Below, piece by piece: positions 23,415-33,894 of a stretch of DNA of 64,000 nucleotides. The DNA is taken from the NCBI RefSeq assembly GCF_013410355.1, contig NZ_JACCFI010000001.1:3038001-3102000 (forward strand), read 5' to 3'. The notes beneath the pieces are model-generated. The model was not told the origin of the DNA, searched no databases, and saw only the letters and a list, made by a program, of their open reading frames with translations. Made by a program: the position numbers and the translations under genes. Each line of letters starts with the position of its first letter. Positions within the stretch are counted from its first letter, which is position 1. This stretch comes from Agromyces hippuratus (GTDB lineage: Bacteria; Actinomycetota; Actinomycetes; Actinomycetales; Microbacteriaceae).

Positions 23415-25775
23415 GTGAGCACCAAGCCCGACGTCCAGCGTTCGACACTGCCGATTCCGGACCTGGCCTACACGGGCACGGTGACGTACGACGCGACCGA
23501 CCCCGACACGCACTACCCGCCGATCGAGCGGCTGCTTCCCCCCGAGGGTGCACCCAACGTGCTCGTGGTGCTCATCGACGACACCGGCTTCGGCGCATCG
23601 AGCGCCTTCGGCGGGCCCGTGCACACGCCGAACTTCGAGCGGGTCGCCGCGCAGGGGCTGAAGTACACGCGCTTCCACACGACCGCGCTCTGCTCGCCGA
23701 CTCGTGCTGCGCTGCTCTCGGGCCGCAATCACCACACGGTCGGCATGGGCGGCATCACCGAGATCGCCACGAGCGCGCCCGGCTACAACTCGCTGCGCCC
23801 GAACAACTGCGCGCCGCTCGCCGAGACGTTGAAGCTCAACGGATACAGCACCGCCCAGTTCGGCAAGTGCCACGAGGTGCCCGTCTGGCAGTCGAGCCCC
23901 GTCGGCCCGTTCGACCAGTGGCCGAGCCCCGGCGGCGGCTTCGAGTACTTCTACGGCTTCATCGGCGGCGAGACCAACCAGTGGTACCCCGCGATCTACG
24001 AGGGCACGACGCCGGTCGAGCCGTGGGGCACCCCTGAAGAGGGCTACCACTTCATGGCCGACATGACCCAGAAGGCCATCGACTGGACGAAGCAGCAGAA
24101 GGCGCTCGCCCCCGACAAGCCCTTCTTCACCTACTTCGCGCCGGGCGCGACCCACGCCCCGCACCACGTGCCCGCCGAGTGGGCCGACAAGTACGCGGGC
24201 AAGTTCGACCAGGGCTGGGACGCCCTGCGTGAGGAGACCTTCGCGCGGCAGAAGGCGCTCGGCGTCGTCCCCGAGAACGCGGTGCTCACCGAGCGCAGCC
24301 CCGGCATCCCCGCGTGGGACGAGATGAACCCCGAGCTGCACCCCGTGCTCGCCCGCGAGATGGAGGTCTACGCCGGGTACCTCGAGTACGCCGACCACTA
24401 CGTCGGCGAGTTGCTCGACGCCCTCGAGGAGCTCGACGTGCTCGACGACACGCTCGTCTACGTGATCATCGGCGACAACGGGGCATCCGCCGAGGGCACC
24501 ATGAAGGGCACGACGAACGAGGCGTTCACGATCAACCACATGAACGAGCTCGAAGACGACGCCTACCTCATCGAGCACCAGGACGACCTGGGCACCCCCC
24601 GTTCGTACAACCACTACGCGATCGGCTGGGCGCACGCGATGGACACGCCCTACCAGTGGACCAAGCAGGTGGCGAGCCACTGGGGAGGCACCCGCAACGG
24701 CACGATCGTCTCGTGGCCGAACGGCATCGCCGCTCGCGGCGAGATCCGCAACCAGTTCGCGCACGTCATCGACGTGGCGCCGACGGTGCTCGAGGCTGCC
24801 GGCATCCCCGAGCCGGCGACCGTGCACGGCGTCACGCAACGGCCCTACGAGGGCACGCCGATGAACTCATCGTTCGCCTCTGCCGACGCGGAGGAGACGC
24901 ACACCACCCAGTACTTCGAGATGCTCGGCAACCGGGCGATCTTCCACAAGGGGTGGACGGCGGTCGCCAAGCACAAGGACCCGTGGCTCGCGTCGAGCCA
25001 CGGCCTCGACGACGACGTGTGGGAGCTCTACAACGTCGAGGAGGACTGGACCCAGTCCAACGACCTCGCGGCGAAGGAACCCGCCAAGCTCGCCGAGCTG
25101 CAGCGGCTCTTCCTGATCCAGGCCGCGCGATTCAACGTGCTGCCCATGGACATCCGCTCGGCCGAGCGGTTCAACGAGGAGATCGCCGGGCGGCCCGCCC
25201 TCGTGAAGGGCACCTCGCAGACCCTGTACTCGGGCATGAAGCGCCTCAGCGAGAACTCGGTCGTCAACATCAAGAACAAGTCGTTCACGGTGACCGCGAA
25301 GGTGACCATCCCCGAGTCGGGCGCGGCCGGCGTGATCATCGCGCAGGGCGGCTCCTACGGCGGGTGGAGCCTGTACCTGCACGAGGGAACGCTGCGCTTC
25401 GCGTACAACATCATGGGCATCGAGACCGACTACACGACCTCCGAGGCGGTGCTCGAGCCGGGTGCTCACGAGCTCCGCGTGCACTTCGCGTACGACGGCG
25501 GGGGCCTCGGCAAGGGTGGCGCAGTAACGCTCTTCGACGGCGAGACGAAGCTCGGCGAGGGCCGGGTGAGCCGCACACTGCCGTTCTTCTTCTCGATGGA
25601 CGAGACGGTCGACGTCGGCGTGGATGTCGCGTCACCGGTGTCGGCAGACTACGAGGCGACCGGCAACGCATTCTCGGGCAAGATCTCGTGGGTGCGCATC
25701 GATGTCGGCGACGACAACCACGACCACCTCATCGACCCCGCCCACCAGATGCAGATCGCGATGACCCGGCAGTGA
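23415..25775 (+). CDS. Type I (formylglycine-dependent) arylsulfatase
   Basis: 786-residue alkaline-phosphatase-superfamily sulfatase that hydrolyses sulfate esters. Metal-binding D55/D56 lie in VVLIDDTGFG. The sulfatase signature C93-S-P-T-R97 lies in ALCSPTRAALLSGR; C93 is the residue converted to formylglycine. C-terminal GDNGASAEG and KPFFTYFAPGATHAPHH fit the core. About 200 extra C-terminal residues (from about 600) look like a beta-sandwich lectin-like domain. No signal peptide is visible, so it is predicted cytosolic, unlike many sulfatases. It starts an operon with the HAD and SulP genes; its maturase is encoded convergently at 28397. Confidence 0.94.
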   Translation: MSTKPDVQRSTLPIPDLAYTGTVTYDATDPDTHYPPIERLLPPEGAPNVLVVLIDDTGFGASSAFGGPVHTPNFERVAAQGLKYTRFHTTALCSPTRAALLSGRNHHTVGMGGITEIATSAPGYNSLRPNNCAPLAETLKLNGYSTAQFGKCHEVPVWQSSPVGPFDQWPSPGGGFEYFYGFIGGETNQWYPAIYEGTTPVEPWGTPEEGYHFMADMTQKAIDWTKQQKALAPDKPFFTYFAPGATHAPHHVPAEWADKYAGKFDQGWDALREETFARQKALGVVPENAVLTERSPGIPAWDEMNPELHPVLAREMEVYAGYLEYADHYVGELLDALEELDVLDDTLVYVIIGDNGASAEGTMKGTTNEAFTINHMNELEDDAYLIEHQDDLGTPRSYNHYAIGWAHAMDTPYQWTKQVASHWGGTRNGTIVSWPNGIAARGEIRNQFAHVIDVAPTVLEAAGIPEPATVHGVTQRPYEGTPMNSSFASADAEETHTTQYFEMLGNRAIFHKGWTAVAKHKDPWLASSHGLDDDVWELYNVEEDWTQSNDLAAKEPAKLAELQRLFLIQAARFNVLPMDIRSAERFNEEIAGRPALVKGTSQTLYSGMKRLSENSVVNIKNKSFTVTAKVTIPESGAAGVIIAQGGSYGGWSLYLHEGTLRFAYNIMGIETDYTTSEAVLEPGAHELRVHFAYDGGGLGKGGAVTLFDGETKLGEGRVSRTLPFFFSMDETVDVGVDVASPVSADYEATGNAFSGKISWVRIDVGDDNHDHLIDPAHQMQIAMTRQ

Positions 25776-26719
25776 GCGCGAACGACTCCGTGCGGGCGCT
25801 GCCGTCGTGGACGGACGGTGCGACCCGTGACGCGATCATCGACTTCGTGGCATCGGTCACCGACGGCCCCGGCGCCGTGCCGGTCGAGGAACGCGTCGCG
25901 GTCTTCGACAACGACGGCACGCTCTGGACCGAGAAGCCCATGCCCACGCAGTTGCACTTCATCGTGCAGCAGTGGGCCGCGGCAGCCGCGGCCGACCCGT
26001 CGCTCGCCGAGCAGCAGCCCTACAAGGCGGCCGTCACCGGCGACCTCGCGTGGCTCGGGGGAGCGGTCGACAAGCACTACGCCGGCGACGACTCGGATGT
26101 GAAGGTCATGATCGGCGCGATCCTCGGGTCGACCGCCGATCTGGGCGTGGAACAGTACGCCGCGATGGTCGCCGACTTCTACCGCGACGCCCGGCACCTG
26201 ACCCTGCACCGGCCGTACGCCGAGGTGGTCTACCAGCCCATGGTGGAGCTGCTGCGGTACCTCGAGGCCAACGGCTTCTCGAACTACATCGTGTCGGGCG
26301 GCGACCGCGACTTCATGCGGCCGATGACGGCGGAGTACTACGGAATCCCGCCCGAGCGCGTCATCGGGTCGGCCCTCGGGCTCGGCTACGACGAGGCGTC
26401 GAACCAGGTGCACTATCACTCGACGTTCGACTTCATGGACGACGGCCCCGTGAAACCGGTGCGCATCTGGACGCGCATCGGGCGCCGCCCGATCTTCGCC
26501 GCCGGCAACTCCAACGGCGACATCCAGATGCTCCGCTACACGCAGGGCAGCGCGCAGCACCTCACCCTGCTCGTGCACCACGACGACGACACCGGTCGTG
26601 GCGACACCCCCTACGACAAGGGGGCCGAGCAGGCGCTCGCCGCGGCATCCGAGCACGGCTTCACGGTCGTGAGCGTCGCGCACGACTGGGCGAGCGTCTT
26701 CCCCGACCCGGCAGCATAG
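25772..26719 (+). CDS. HAD family hydrolase
   Basis: 315 residues. Haloacid-dehalogenase phosphatase with motif I VAVFDNDGTLWTE (nucleophile Asp and +2 Asp), motif II region YIVSGGDRDF, a Lys/Arg segment, and motif IV FAAGNSNGDIQML. A large helical cap lies between motifs I and II, as in phosphoserine-phosphatase-like members. GTG at 25772 overlaps the sulfatase stop (GTGA). The open frame extends far upstream as a shadow. Substrate unknown; its place between sulfatase and SulP suggests a phospho- or sulfo-ester breakdown role, which is inference. Confidence 0.88.
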   Translation: MSANDSVRALPSWTDGATRDAIIDFVASVTDGPGAVPVEERVAVFDNDGTLWTEKPMPTQLHFIVQQWAAAAAADPSLAEQQPYKAAVTGDLAWLGGAVDKHYAGDDSDVKVMIGAILGSTADLGVEQYAAMVADFYRDARHLTLHRPYAEVVYQPMVELLRYLEANGFSNYIVSGGDRDFMRPMTAEYYGIPPERVIGSALGLGYDEASNQVHYHSTFDFMDDGPVKPVRIWTRIGRRPIFAAGNSNGDIQMLRYTQGSAQHLTLLVHHDDDTGRGDTPYDKGAEQALAAASEHGFTVVSVAHDWASVFPDPAA

Positions 26720-26727
26720 GCGAGCGG

Positions 26728-28389
26728 ATGTCGCGCACCACCGTTGCATCGCGGCGGCGACCGTTGCTGTTCCCGACCCTTCGCGGCTATCAGCGCGGCT
26801 GGCTCGGGGCCGACCTGCTCGCGGGGCTGTCGGCCGGGGCCGTCGTCATCCCTCAGGCGATGGCGTACGCGACGATCGCGAACCTGCCGGTGCAGGTCGG
26901 GCTCTACACGTGCATGGTGCCGATGCTCGTCTACGCGATGCTCGGCGGCTCACGGGCGATGAGCGTGTCGACGACGTCGACGATCGCGACGCTGACCGCG
27001 ACGACGCTCGTGTCGGCGGGTGTCGCCGCGGGCTCCGACGACCCCGTGCCCGACCTCATGGCGCTCACGCTCATGGTCGGGCTGCTCCTGCTCGTCTGCC
27101 GGCTGCTGCGGCTCGGCTCCCTCGTCGAGAACATCTCGAAGGCGACGATCGTCGGCATCCAGGTCGGCGTCGGCGCGACCGTCGCGGTCGGCCAGCTGCC
27201 GAAGCTGCTCGGCGAGACGTCGAACTTCTCGGGCCATGGATTCATCCGCTCGCTCGTCGCCGTCGTCGAGGCCGTGCCCGGTGCGAACCCGGTGACGATC
27301 GCCCTCTCGGCCGGATCGATCGTCGTGCTCTTCCTGCTGAAGCGCTTCGCCCCGCGGGTGCCCGGGCCGCTGATCGTCGTCGCCGCGGGCATCCTGCTCG
27401 TCGCGTTCGCCGGCCTCGAGGGTGCGGGCGTCGAGCTCATCCCGCCGGTGCCGCAGGGCTTCCCGCCGCCGTCACTGCCCTCGTTCGCGCACGTGCCCGA
27501 GCTCATACCGGGTGCGCTCGCGATCGCGGTGATGGCGTTCCTCGAGTCCGCCGCGGTGGCGCGGGGCATCCGCAAGCCCGGCGAACCGCAGATCGACAGC
27601 GACCAGGAGCTCTTCGCGACCGGCGCAGCCAACACCGTCGGCTCGTTCTTCCAGGTGCTGCCCGCCGCCGGCGGCTTCTCGCAGAGCGCGGTGAACCAGG
27701 GCGCCGGTGCGCGCACGCAGCTCGCGACGATCGTGACGGTCGTGCTCGCGGTGCTCGTGGCGCTGTTCCTCGGGCCGGTGCTGAGCCTGCTGCCGCAGGC
27801 GACGCTCGCCGCACTCGTCTTCGTCGCCGTGATCAGCCTCATCGACGTCGGCTCGCTCGTGCGGTTCTGGCGCATCAGCCGGAACGACTTCTGGATCGCC
27901 GCGGCCACGGCGTTCGTGGGGCTCACCGCGGGCCTGCTGCTCGCGGTCGTCGTCGGCGTCCTCGCGACGTTCGTCGTGGTGCTGCGCGAGCTCGACCGGC
28001 TGCGCATCGACGTGGCCGAGCCGGTCGACGGCGTGCTGCCCGTGCGCCTCATGGGCCCGCTCTACACCGCGAACGTGGTCGCCAACGAGAACGCGGTGCT
28101 CGCCGCCGCGGCCGCCGCCGAGGAGGCAGCTGCCGATGGCGCGGGCATCCGGGCGGTCGCCCTCGAACTCACCCGGCTCTCGGCGACGTCGATCACGGTG
28201 CTCGACACGCTCGCCGACCTCGATCGCGAACTCGCCGCGACCGGCGTCGAGCTGCGACTTGCCGCCGTGCCCGAGCCGGGGGCGGTGATCGCGCGTCGCA
28301 CGAGCTGGTTCGCCGGGCTCGAGGCCGCCGGGCGGGTCTACCCGACGCTCGAGGCCGCGGTCGCGGTCGGGGCTCGGCCGGCCGGGTAG
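26728..28389 (+). CDS. SulP family inorganic anion transporter
   Basis: 553 residues. The membrane domain has about 12-14 segments, starting with LLAGLSAGAVVIPQAMAYAT (SulP signature), and VARGIRKPGEPQIDSDQELFATGAAN in the conserved mid-region. A C-terminal STAS domain lies at about 440-545; its usual D-S/T-S-G loop is replaced by LTRLSATSITVLDTL. Probably a sulfate or bicarbonate transporter. It begins 8 bp after the HAD gene, in the sulfatase operon, which favours sulfate handling. Uptake versus release of the sulfate freed by the sulfatase cannot be decided from sequence. Confidence 0.9.
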   Translation: MSRTTVASRRRPLLFPTLRGYQRGWLGADLLAGLSAGAVVIPQAMAYATIANLPVQVGLYTCMVPMLVYAMLGGSRAMSVSTTSTIATLTATTLVSAGVAAGSDDPVPDLMALTLMVGLLLLVCRLLRLGSLVENISKATIVGIQVGVGATVAVGQLPKLLGETSNFSGHGFIRSLVAVVEAVPGANPVTIALSAGSIVVLFLLKRFAPRVPGPLIVVAAGILLVAFAGLEGAGVELIPPVPQGFPPPSLPSFAHVPELIPGALAIAVMAFLESAAVARGIRKPGEPQIDSDQELFATGAANTVGSFFQVLPAAGGFSQSAVNQGAGARTQLATIVTVVLAVLVALFLGPVLSLLPQATLAALVFVAVISLIDVGSLVRFWRISRNDFWIAAATAFVGLTAGLLLAVVVGVLATFVVVLRELDRLRIDVAEPVDGVLPVRLMGPLYTANVVANENAVLAAAAAAEEAAADGAGIRAVALELTRLSATSITVLDTLADLDRELAATGVELRLAAVPEPGAVIARRTSWFAGLEAAGRVYPTLEAAVAVGARPAG

Positions 28390-28396
28390 CGCCGGG

Positions 28397-29347
28397 TCAG
28401 GAATCGCGGGCGCAGCGGAACCCGATGTGCGTCGTCGCCGAGTCGTCGGCCTGCGGTGAGCGGGCCGCCGGCCGGTAGCGCAGGCAGTAGTCGGGGGAGC
28501 ACAGGTGCGAGCCGCCCTTGAGCACCCGGCGCGGGATGCGCGAGCCGGGCTCGGCCGACGCTGCGGCGAGCAGGTTCGGGCGCCGCTCGGCGTCGACCGC
28601 ATCGACGCCCGGCGGGTTGTGGCGCGCGGTGTAGAAGTCGGTCGTCCACTCCCACACGTTGCCGGTGACGTCGAAGAGCCCGTAGCCGTTCGCCGGGAAG
28701 GTCTTCACGGGCGAGGTGCCCGCCCAGCCCTCGGCGCCGGTGTTGCGGTAGGGGAACGAGCCCTGCCAGCGGTTGACCATCAGCCGGCCGTCGGGGAACT
28801 CCTCATCGCCCCAGGCGAAGCGCGCGCCGTCGAGCCCGCCGCGCGCGGCGAACTCGAGCTCGGCCTCGGTCGGCAGACGCTTGCCCGCCCAGGCGGCGTA
28901 GGCCGAGGCATCCTCGAAGCTCACCTGCACGACCGGATGGGTCGGGCGGTCGACGAGCGCGTCGACGGCGCCGAACTGAGCCTGCCGAACGGATGCCTCG
29001 GGGCCGAACGGGTGCCGCCAGCTCGCGCCGGCGCCCCAACGCCACCACTGCCGCCACTCGCGCAGATCGACGGGGCCCGGGGTGGGCGTGAACACGAGCC
29101 CGCCGGGCACGAGGTCGGCCGGGTCGACGCCGGGGAAGTCGGCCGGGTCGAGCGGGCGTTCGGCCACGGTGACATAGCCGGTCGCCTCGACGAACGCGGC
29201 GAACTGCTCGTTCGTGACCGGGTGCACGTCGAGTTCGAACGAGCCCACCGTGCGCTCGTGCACGGGCGTCTCGTCGGCGTAGAACTCGTCGGAGCCCATG
29301 CGGAACGTGCCGCCCTCGATGCGGATCATGGGCGTGGGCTCGGTCAT
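28397..29347 (-). CDS. Formylglycine-generating enzyme (sulfatase maturase)
   Basis: 316 residues, SUMF1/FGE family. It is a copper-dependent oxidase that converts the Cys of the CxPxR motif of type I sulfatases to formylglycine. It opens with the family motif IRIEGGTFRMGSDEFYADE. C283 and C288 in GGSHLCSPDYCLRYRPAAR match the catalytic cysteine pair of actinobacterial FGEs, and THIGFRCARDS ends the domain. The substrate motif is present in the facing sulfatase (C93). The ATG at 29347 has TAGGCT 7 nt upstream. The gene is convergent with the SulP gene, 7 bp apart. Confidence 0.95.
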   Translation of the reverse strand: MTEPTPMIRIEGGTFRMGSDEFYADETPVHERTVGSFELDVHPVTNEQFAAFVEATGYVTVAERPLDPADFPGVDPADLVPGGLVFTPTPGPVDLREWRQWWRWGAGASWRHPFGPEASVRQAQFGAVDALVDRPTHPVVQVSFEDASAYAAWAGKRLPTEAELEFAARGGLDGARFAWGDEEFPDGRLMVNRWQGSFPYRNTGAEGWAGTSPVKTFPANGYGLFDVTGNVWEWTTDFYTARHNPPGVDAVDAERRPNLLAAASAEPGSRIPRRVLKGGSHLCSPDYCLRYRPAARSPQADDSATTHIGFRCARDS

Positions 29348-29370
29348 GTCTTCGAGCCTACGACGGGTGA

Positions 29371-30729
<1,359 letters not shown>

Positions 30730-30856
30730 GATCGACCATCCTACCCGTGGGTGTTCGCGACGCGTCCTGTCGGGCGATCGCACGTCGGGCATAGGGTGGC
30801 GGGAGACGCGCGGTCGCAGGGGCCGCGAGCGCCGGAGCTTCGGGGGGAGCACGGTC

Positions 30857-31813
30857 ATGGACGGAAGCGATCGTCGAGTGCCGATCGACGCGCAGCAGGT
30901 GGCGGCGCCGCTCTCGCGCTCGGCAGTCTTCCTCGTGGTGACGATCCCGTCGGGCGACGACGTGCTGCGCACCGCGCTCGAGGTCGTCGCCGGCATCGAC
31001 GATCTCGTCAAGTCCGTCGGATTCCGCGACCTCGGGGCCAACCTCTCGTGCGTCGTCGGCATCGGCTCGGACCTCTGGGACCGGCTGGGTCGAACCGACC
31101 GGCCGGCCGAGCTGCGTCCGTTCACGCAGATCGTGAACGGGGAGCACCGCGCACCGGCGACCCCGGGCGACCTGCTGTTCCACATCCGCGCGGACCGGGC
31201 CGACTTCTGCTTCGAGTTCGAACGGCTGCTGCTCGAGCAGCTCGGCGACGCGGTCGAGGTGGTCGACGAGGTCAACGGGTTCCGCTACTTCGATGCGCGC
31301 GACCTGCTCGGGTTCGTCGACGGCACCGCGAACCCGTCGGGCGCAGGCATGGCGGAGGCGACCCTCATCGGCGACGAGGACCCGGCATTCGCCGGTGGGA
31401 GCTACGTCGTCGTGCAGAAGTACCTGCACGACCTCGCCGTCTGGAACGCGATGACGACCGAGCAGCAGGAGGCGGTGATCGGAAGGAGGAAGGCCGACAA
31501 CCTCGAACTCGACGACACCGAACCGCAGCGGGCGCACAAGACGCTCGCGACGATCACCGGCGACGACGGCGAGGAGCTCGAGATCCTGCGTGACAACATG
31601 CCGTTCGGCAGCCCCGCGAGCGGCGAGATGGGCACGTACTTCATCGGGTACTCCCGCCGCTTGTGGGTCATCGAGCGGATGCTGCAGCGCATGTTCCTCG
31701 GTGATCCGCCCGGGTACCACGACCGCATCCTCGACGTGTCGACCGCCACGACGGGCGGCACGTTCTTCGTGCCGCCGCTCCATCTGCTCGAGGCGCTCGC
31801 CGACGGCGACTGA
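30857..31813 (+). CDS. Dyp-type heme peroxidase
   Basis: 318 residues. The GxxDG motif is clear in LLGFVDGTANP (distal catalytic Asp), and the EILRDNMPFG region holds the distal Arg. The family-typical FFVPPLHLLEAL closes the protein. No Tat or Sec signal, so it is cytosolic, like class B enzymes (YfeX-like). ATG at 30857 with GGGGGGAG about 8 nt upstream; the longer open frame upstream lacks homologous sequence. No encapsulin gene lies within the window. Confidence 0.92.
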   Translation: MDGSDRRVPIDAQQVAAPLSRSAVFLVVTIPSGDDVLRTALEVVAGIDDLVKSVGFRDLGANLSCVVGIGSDLWDRLGRTDRPAELRPFTQIVNGEHRAPATPGDLLFHIRADRADFCFEFERLLLEQLGDAVEVVDEVNGFRYFDARDLLGFVDGTANPSGAGMAEATLIGDEDPAFAGGSYVVVQKYLHDLAVWNAMTTEQQEAVIGRRKADNLELDDTEPQRAHKTLATITGDDGEELEILRDNMPFGSPASGEMGTYFIGYSRRLWVIERMLQRMFLGDPPGYHDRILDVSTATTGGTFFVPPLHLLEALADGD

Positions 31814-31891
31814 CGATCGCCGTGCGCCGGTGGCGACGACGAGCGGGACGCACGGCGGATTCAAAGGAAGCCGCTCTCTAGACTGGAAGCC

Positions 31892-32550
<659 letters not shown>

Positions 32551-32551
<1 letters not shown>

Positions 32552-33144
32552 TGCGCAGTCGTTGGTCGTTGACGGCGGTCGTCGTGGCATCCGCCCTGCT
32601 GCTGACCGGGTGCACGAGCGACCCGCTCGCCGACCAGTTCCGCGAGGGCAGCGGCAAGAACTACATCGCCGGTGACGGCACGATCACGGTGTACGACGCC
32701 GCCGATCGCGGCGATCCCATCGAGTTCGACGGTGAGACCGTCGAGGGCGAGCAGTACGACTCGGCGGATGACGCGGGCAAGGTGCAGGTCGTCAACTTCT
32801 GGTACGCGGGCTGCGCGCCGTGCCGCGCCGAGGCGCCCATCCTGCAGGAGGTGCACGAGTCGGTCGACGCCGACGAGGTGAGCTTCGTCGGGGTGAACGT
32901 GCGCGACCAGGCGGGAACCGCCGCGCCGTTCGAGAAGGACTACGGCGTCACGTACCCGTCGGTGCTCGACGTCGAGACCGGCGTGGCGCAGCTCGCCTTC
33001 GCGGGCAAGGTGCCGCCCGCCGCCGTGCCGACGACGATCGTGCTCGACCAGAGCGGCCGGGTCGCGGCCCGCGTGCTCGGCCAGCTCGAGGACGCCTCGA
33101 TCCTGCAGACGATCATCGACGACCTCCTCGCCGAGCAGGCCTAG
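32551..33144 (+). CDS. TlpA/ResA-like thioredoxin lipoprotein
   Basis: 197 residues. The N-terminal lipoprotein signal ends LLLTGC (lipobox Cys near 24), so it is anchored outside the cytoplasmic membrane. The thioredoxin fold has WYAGCAPCRAEAPILQ (CxxC) and the cis-Pro in AVPTTIVLD. In System II it keeps the heme-binding cysteines of apocytochrome c reduced, using electrons from CcdA encoded next. Starts by TGATG overlap with the upstream phosphatase gene. Confidence 0.93.
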
Positions 33145-33147
33145 CGC

Positions 33148-33894
33148 ATGGGCGAGATCGTGTTGAACGGGCAGCTGCTCGCGGCGATGCCGATCGCGAT
33201 CGCCGCCGGGCTCGTCTCGTTCCTCTCTCCGTGCGTGCTGCCCCTCGTGCCCGGCTACCTCGGTTACCTGGGCGGCTTCACCGATGCCTCTGCCGACGCC
33301 GCCACGGAGCGGAAGAACCGCCGACGGCTGCTGCTCGGCGTGCTGCTCTTCATCGCCGGGTTCACCGTCGTCTTCGTCAGCTTCAACCTCGTCGCGGGCT
33401 TCGCCGGGTCGTGGCTCGTGCAGTACGCCGACCTGATCGTGCGCATCGCCGGAGTGCTGCTCATCGTCATGGGGCTCGTCTTCATCGGCCAGTTCACGTT
33501 CCTGCAGCGCACGATCAAACCCTCGTGGCGCCCGGCGACGGGCCTCGCCGGGGCGCCGCTGCTCGGCATGGTGTTCGGCCTCGGCTGGACTCCGTGCATC
33601 GGCCCGACCCTCGCCGTCGTGCTCGCGCTCAGCGCCGACTCCGCCTCGGCCGGCCGCGGCGTGCTGCTCGGCCTCGCCTACTGCGTCGGCCTCGGCATCC
33701 CGTTCCTGCTCGTGGCGGCCGGCTTCAGCTGGGTCACGGGCTCCCTCGCATTCCTCCGTCGTCACATCCGCGCGATCAACATCGCGGGGGGTGCGCTGCT
33801 CATCGTGATCGGCGTGCTCATGGTGACGGGCATCTGGTCCATCTGGATGTACGAACTGCAGGCGGTGATCACGGGCTTTGACCCCGCAATCTGA
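33148..33894 (+). CDS. ccdA: Cytochrome c biogenesis protein CcdA
   Basis: 248-residue membrane protein with six to seven helices, carrying electrons from cytosolic thioredoxin to the extracytoplasmic TlpA/ResA protein. The two redox cysteines are in SFLSPCVLPLVPGYLGYLG (helix 1) and GLGWTPCIGPTLA (mid-protein), both in the usual Pro-Cys context. It follows the thioredoxin gene by 3 bp and overlaps resB by 17 nt. Confidence 0.95.
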   Translation: MGEIVLNGQLLAAMPIAIAAGLVSFLSPCVLPLVPGYLGYLGGFTDASADAATERKNRRRLLLGVLLFIAGFTVVFVSFNLVAGFAGSWLVQYADLIVRIAGVLLIVMGLVFIGQFTFLQRTIKPSWRPATGLAGAPLLGMVFGLGWTPCIGPTLAVVLALSADSASAGRGVLLGLAYCVGLGIPFLLVAAGFSWVTGSLAFLRRHIRAINIAGGALLIVIGVLMVTGIWSIWMYELQAVITGFDPAI

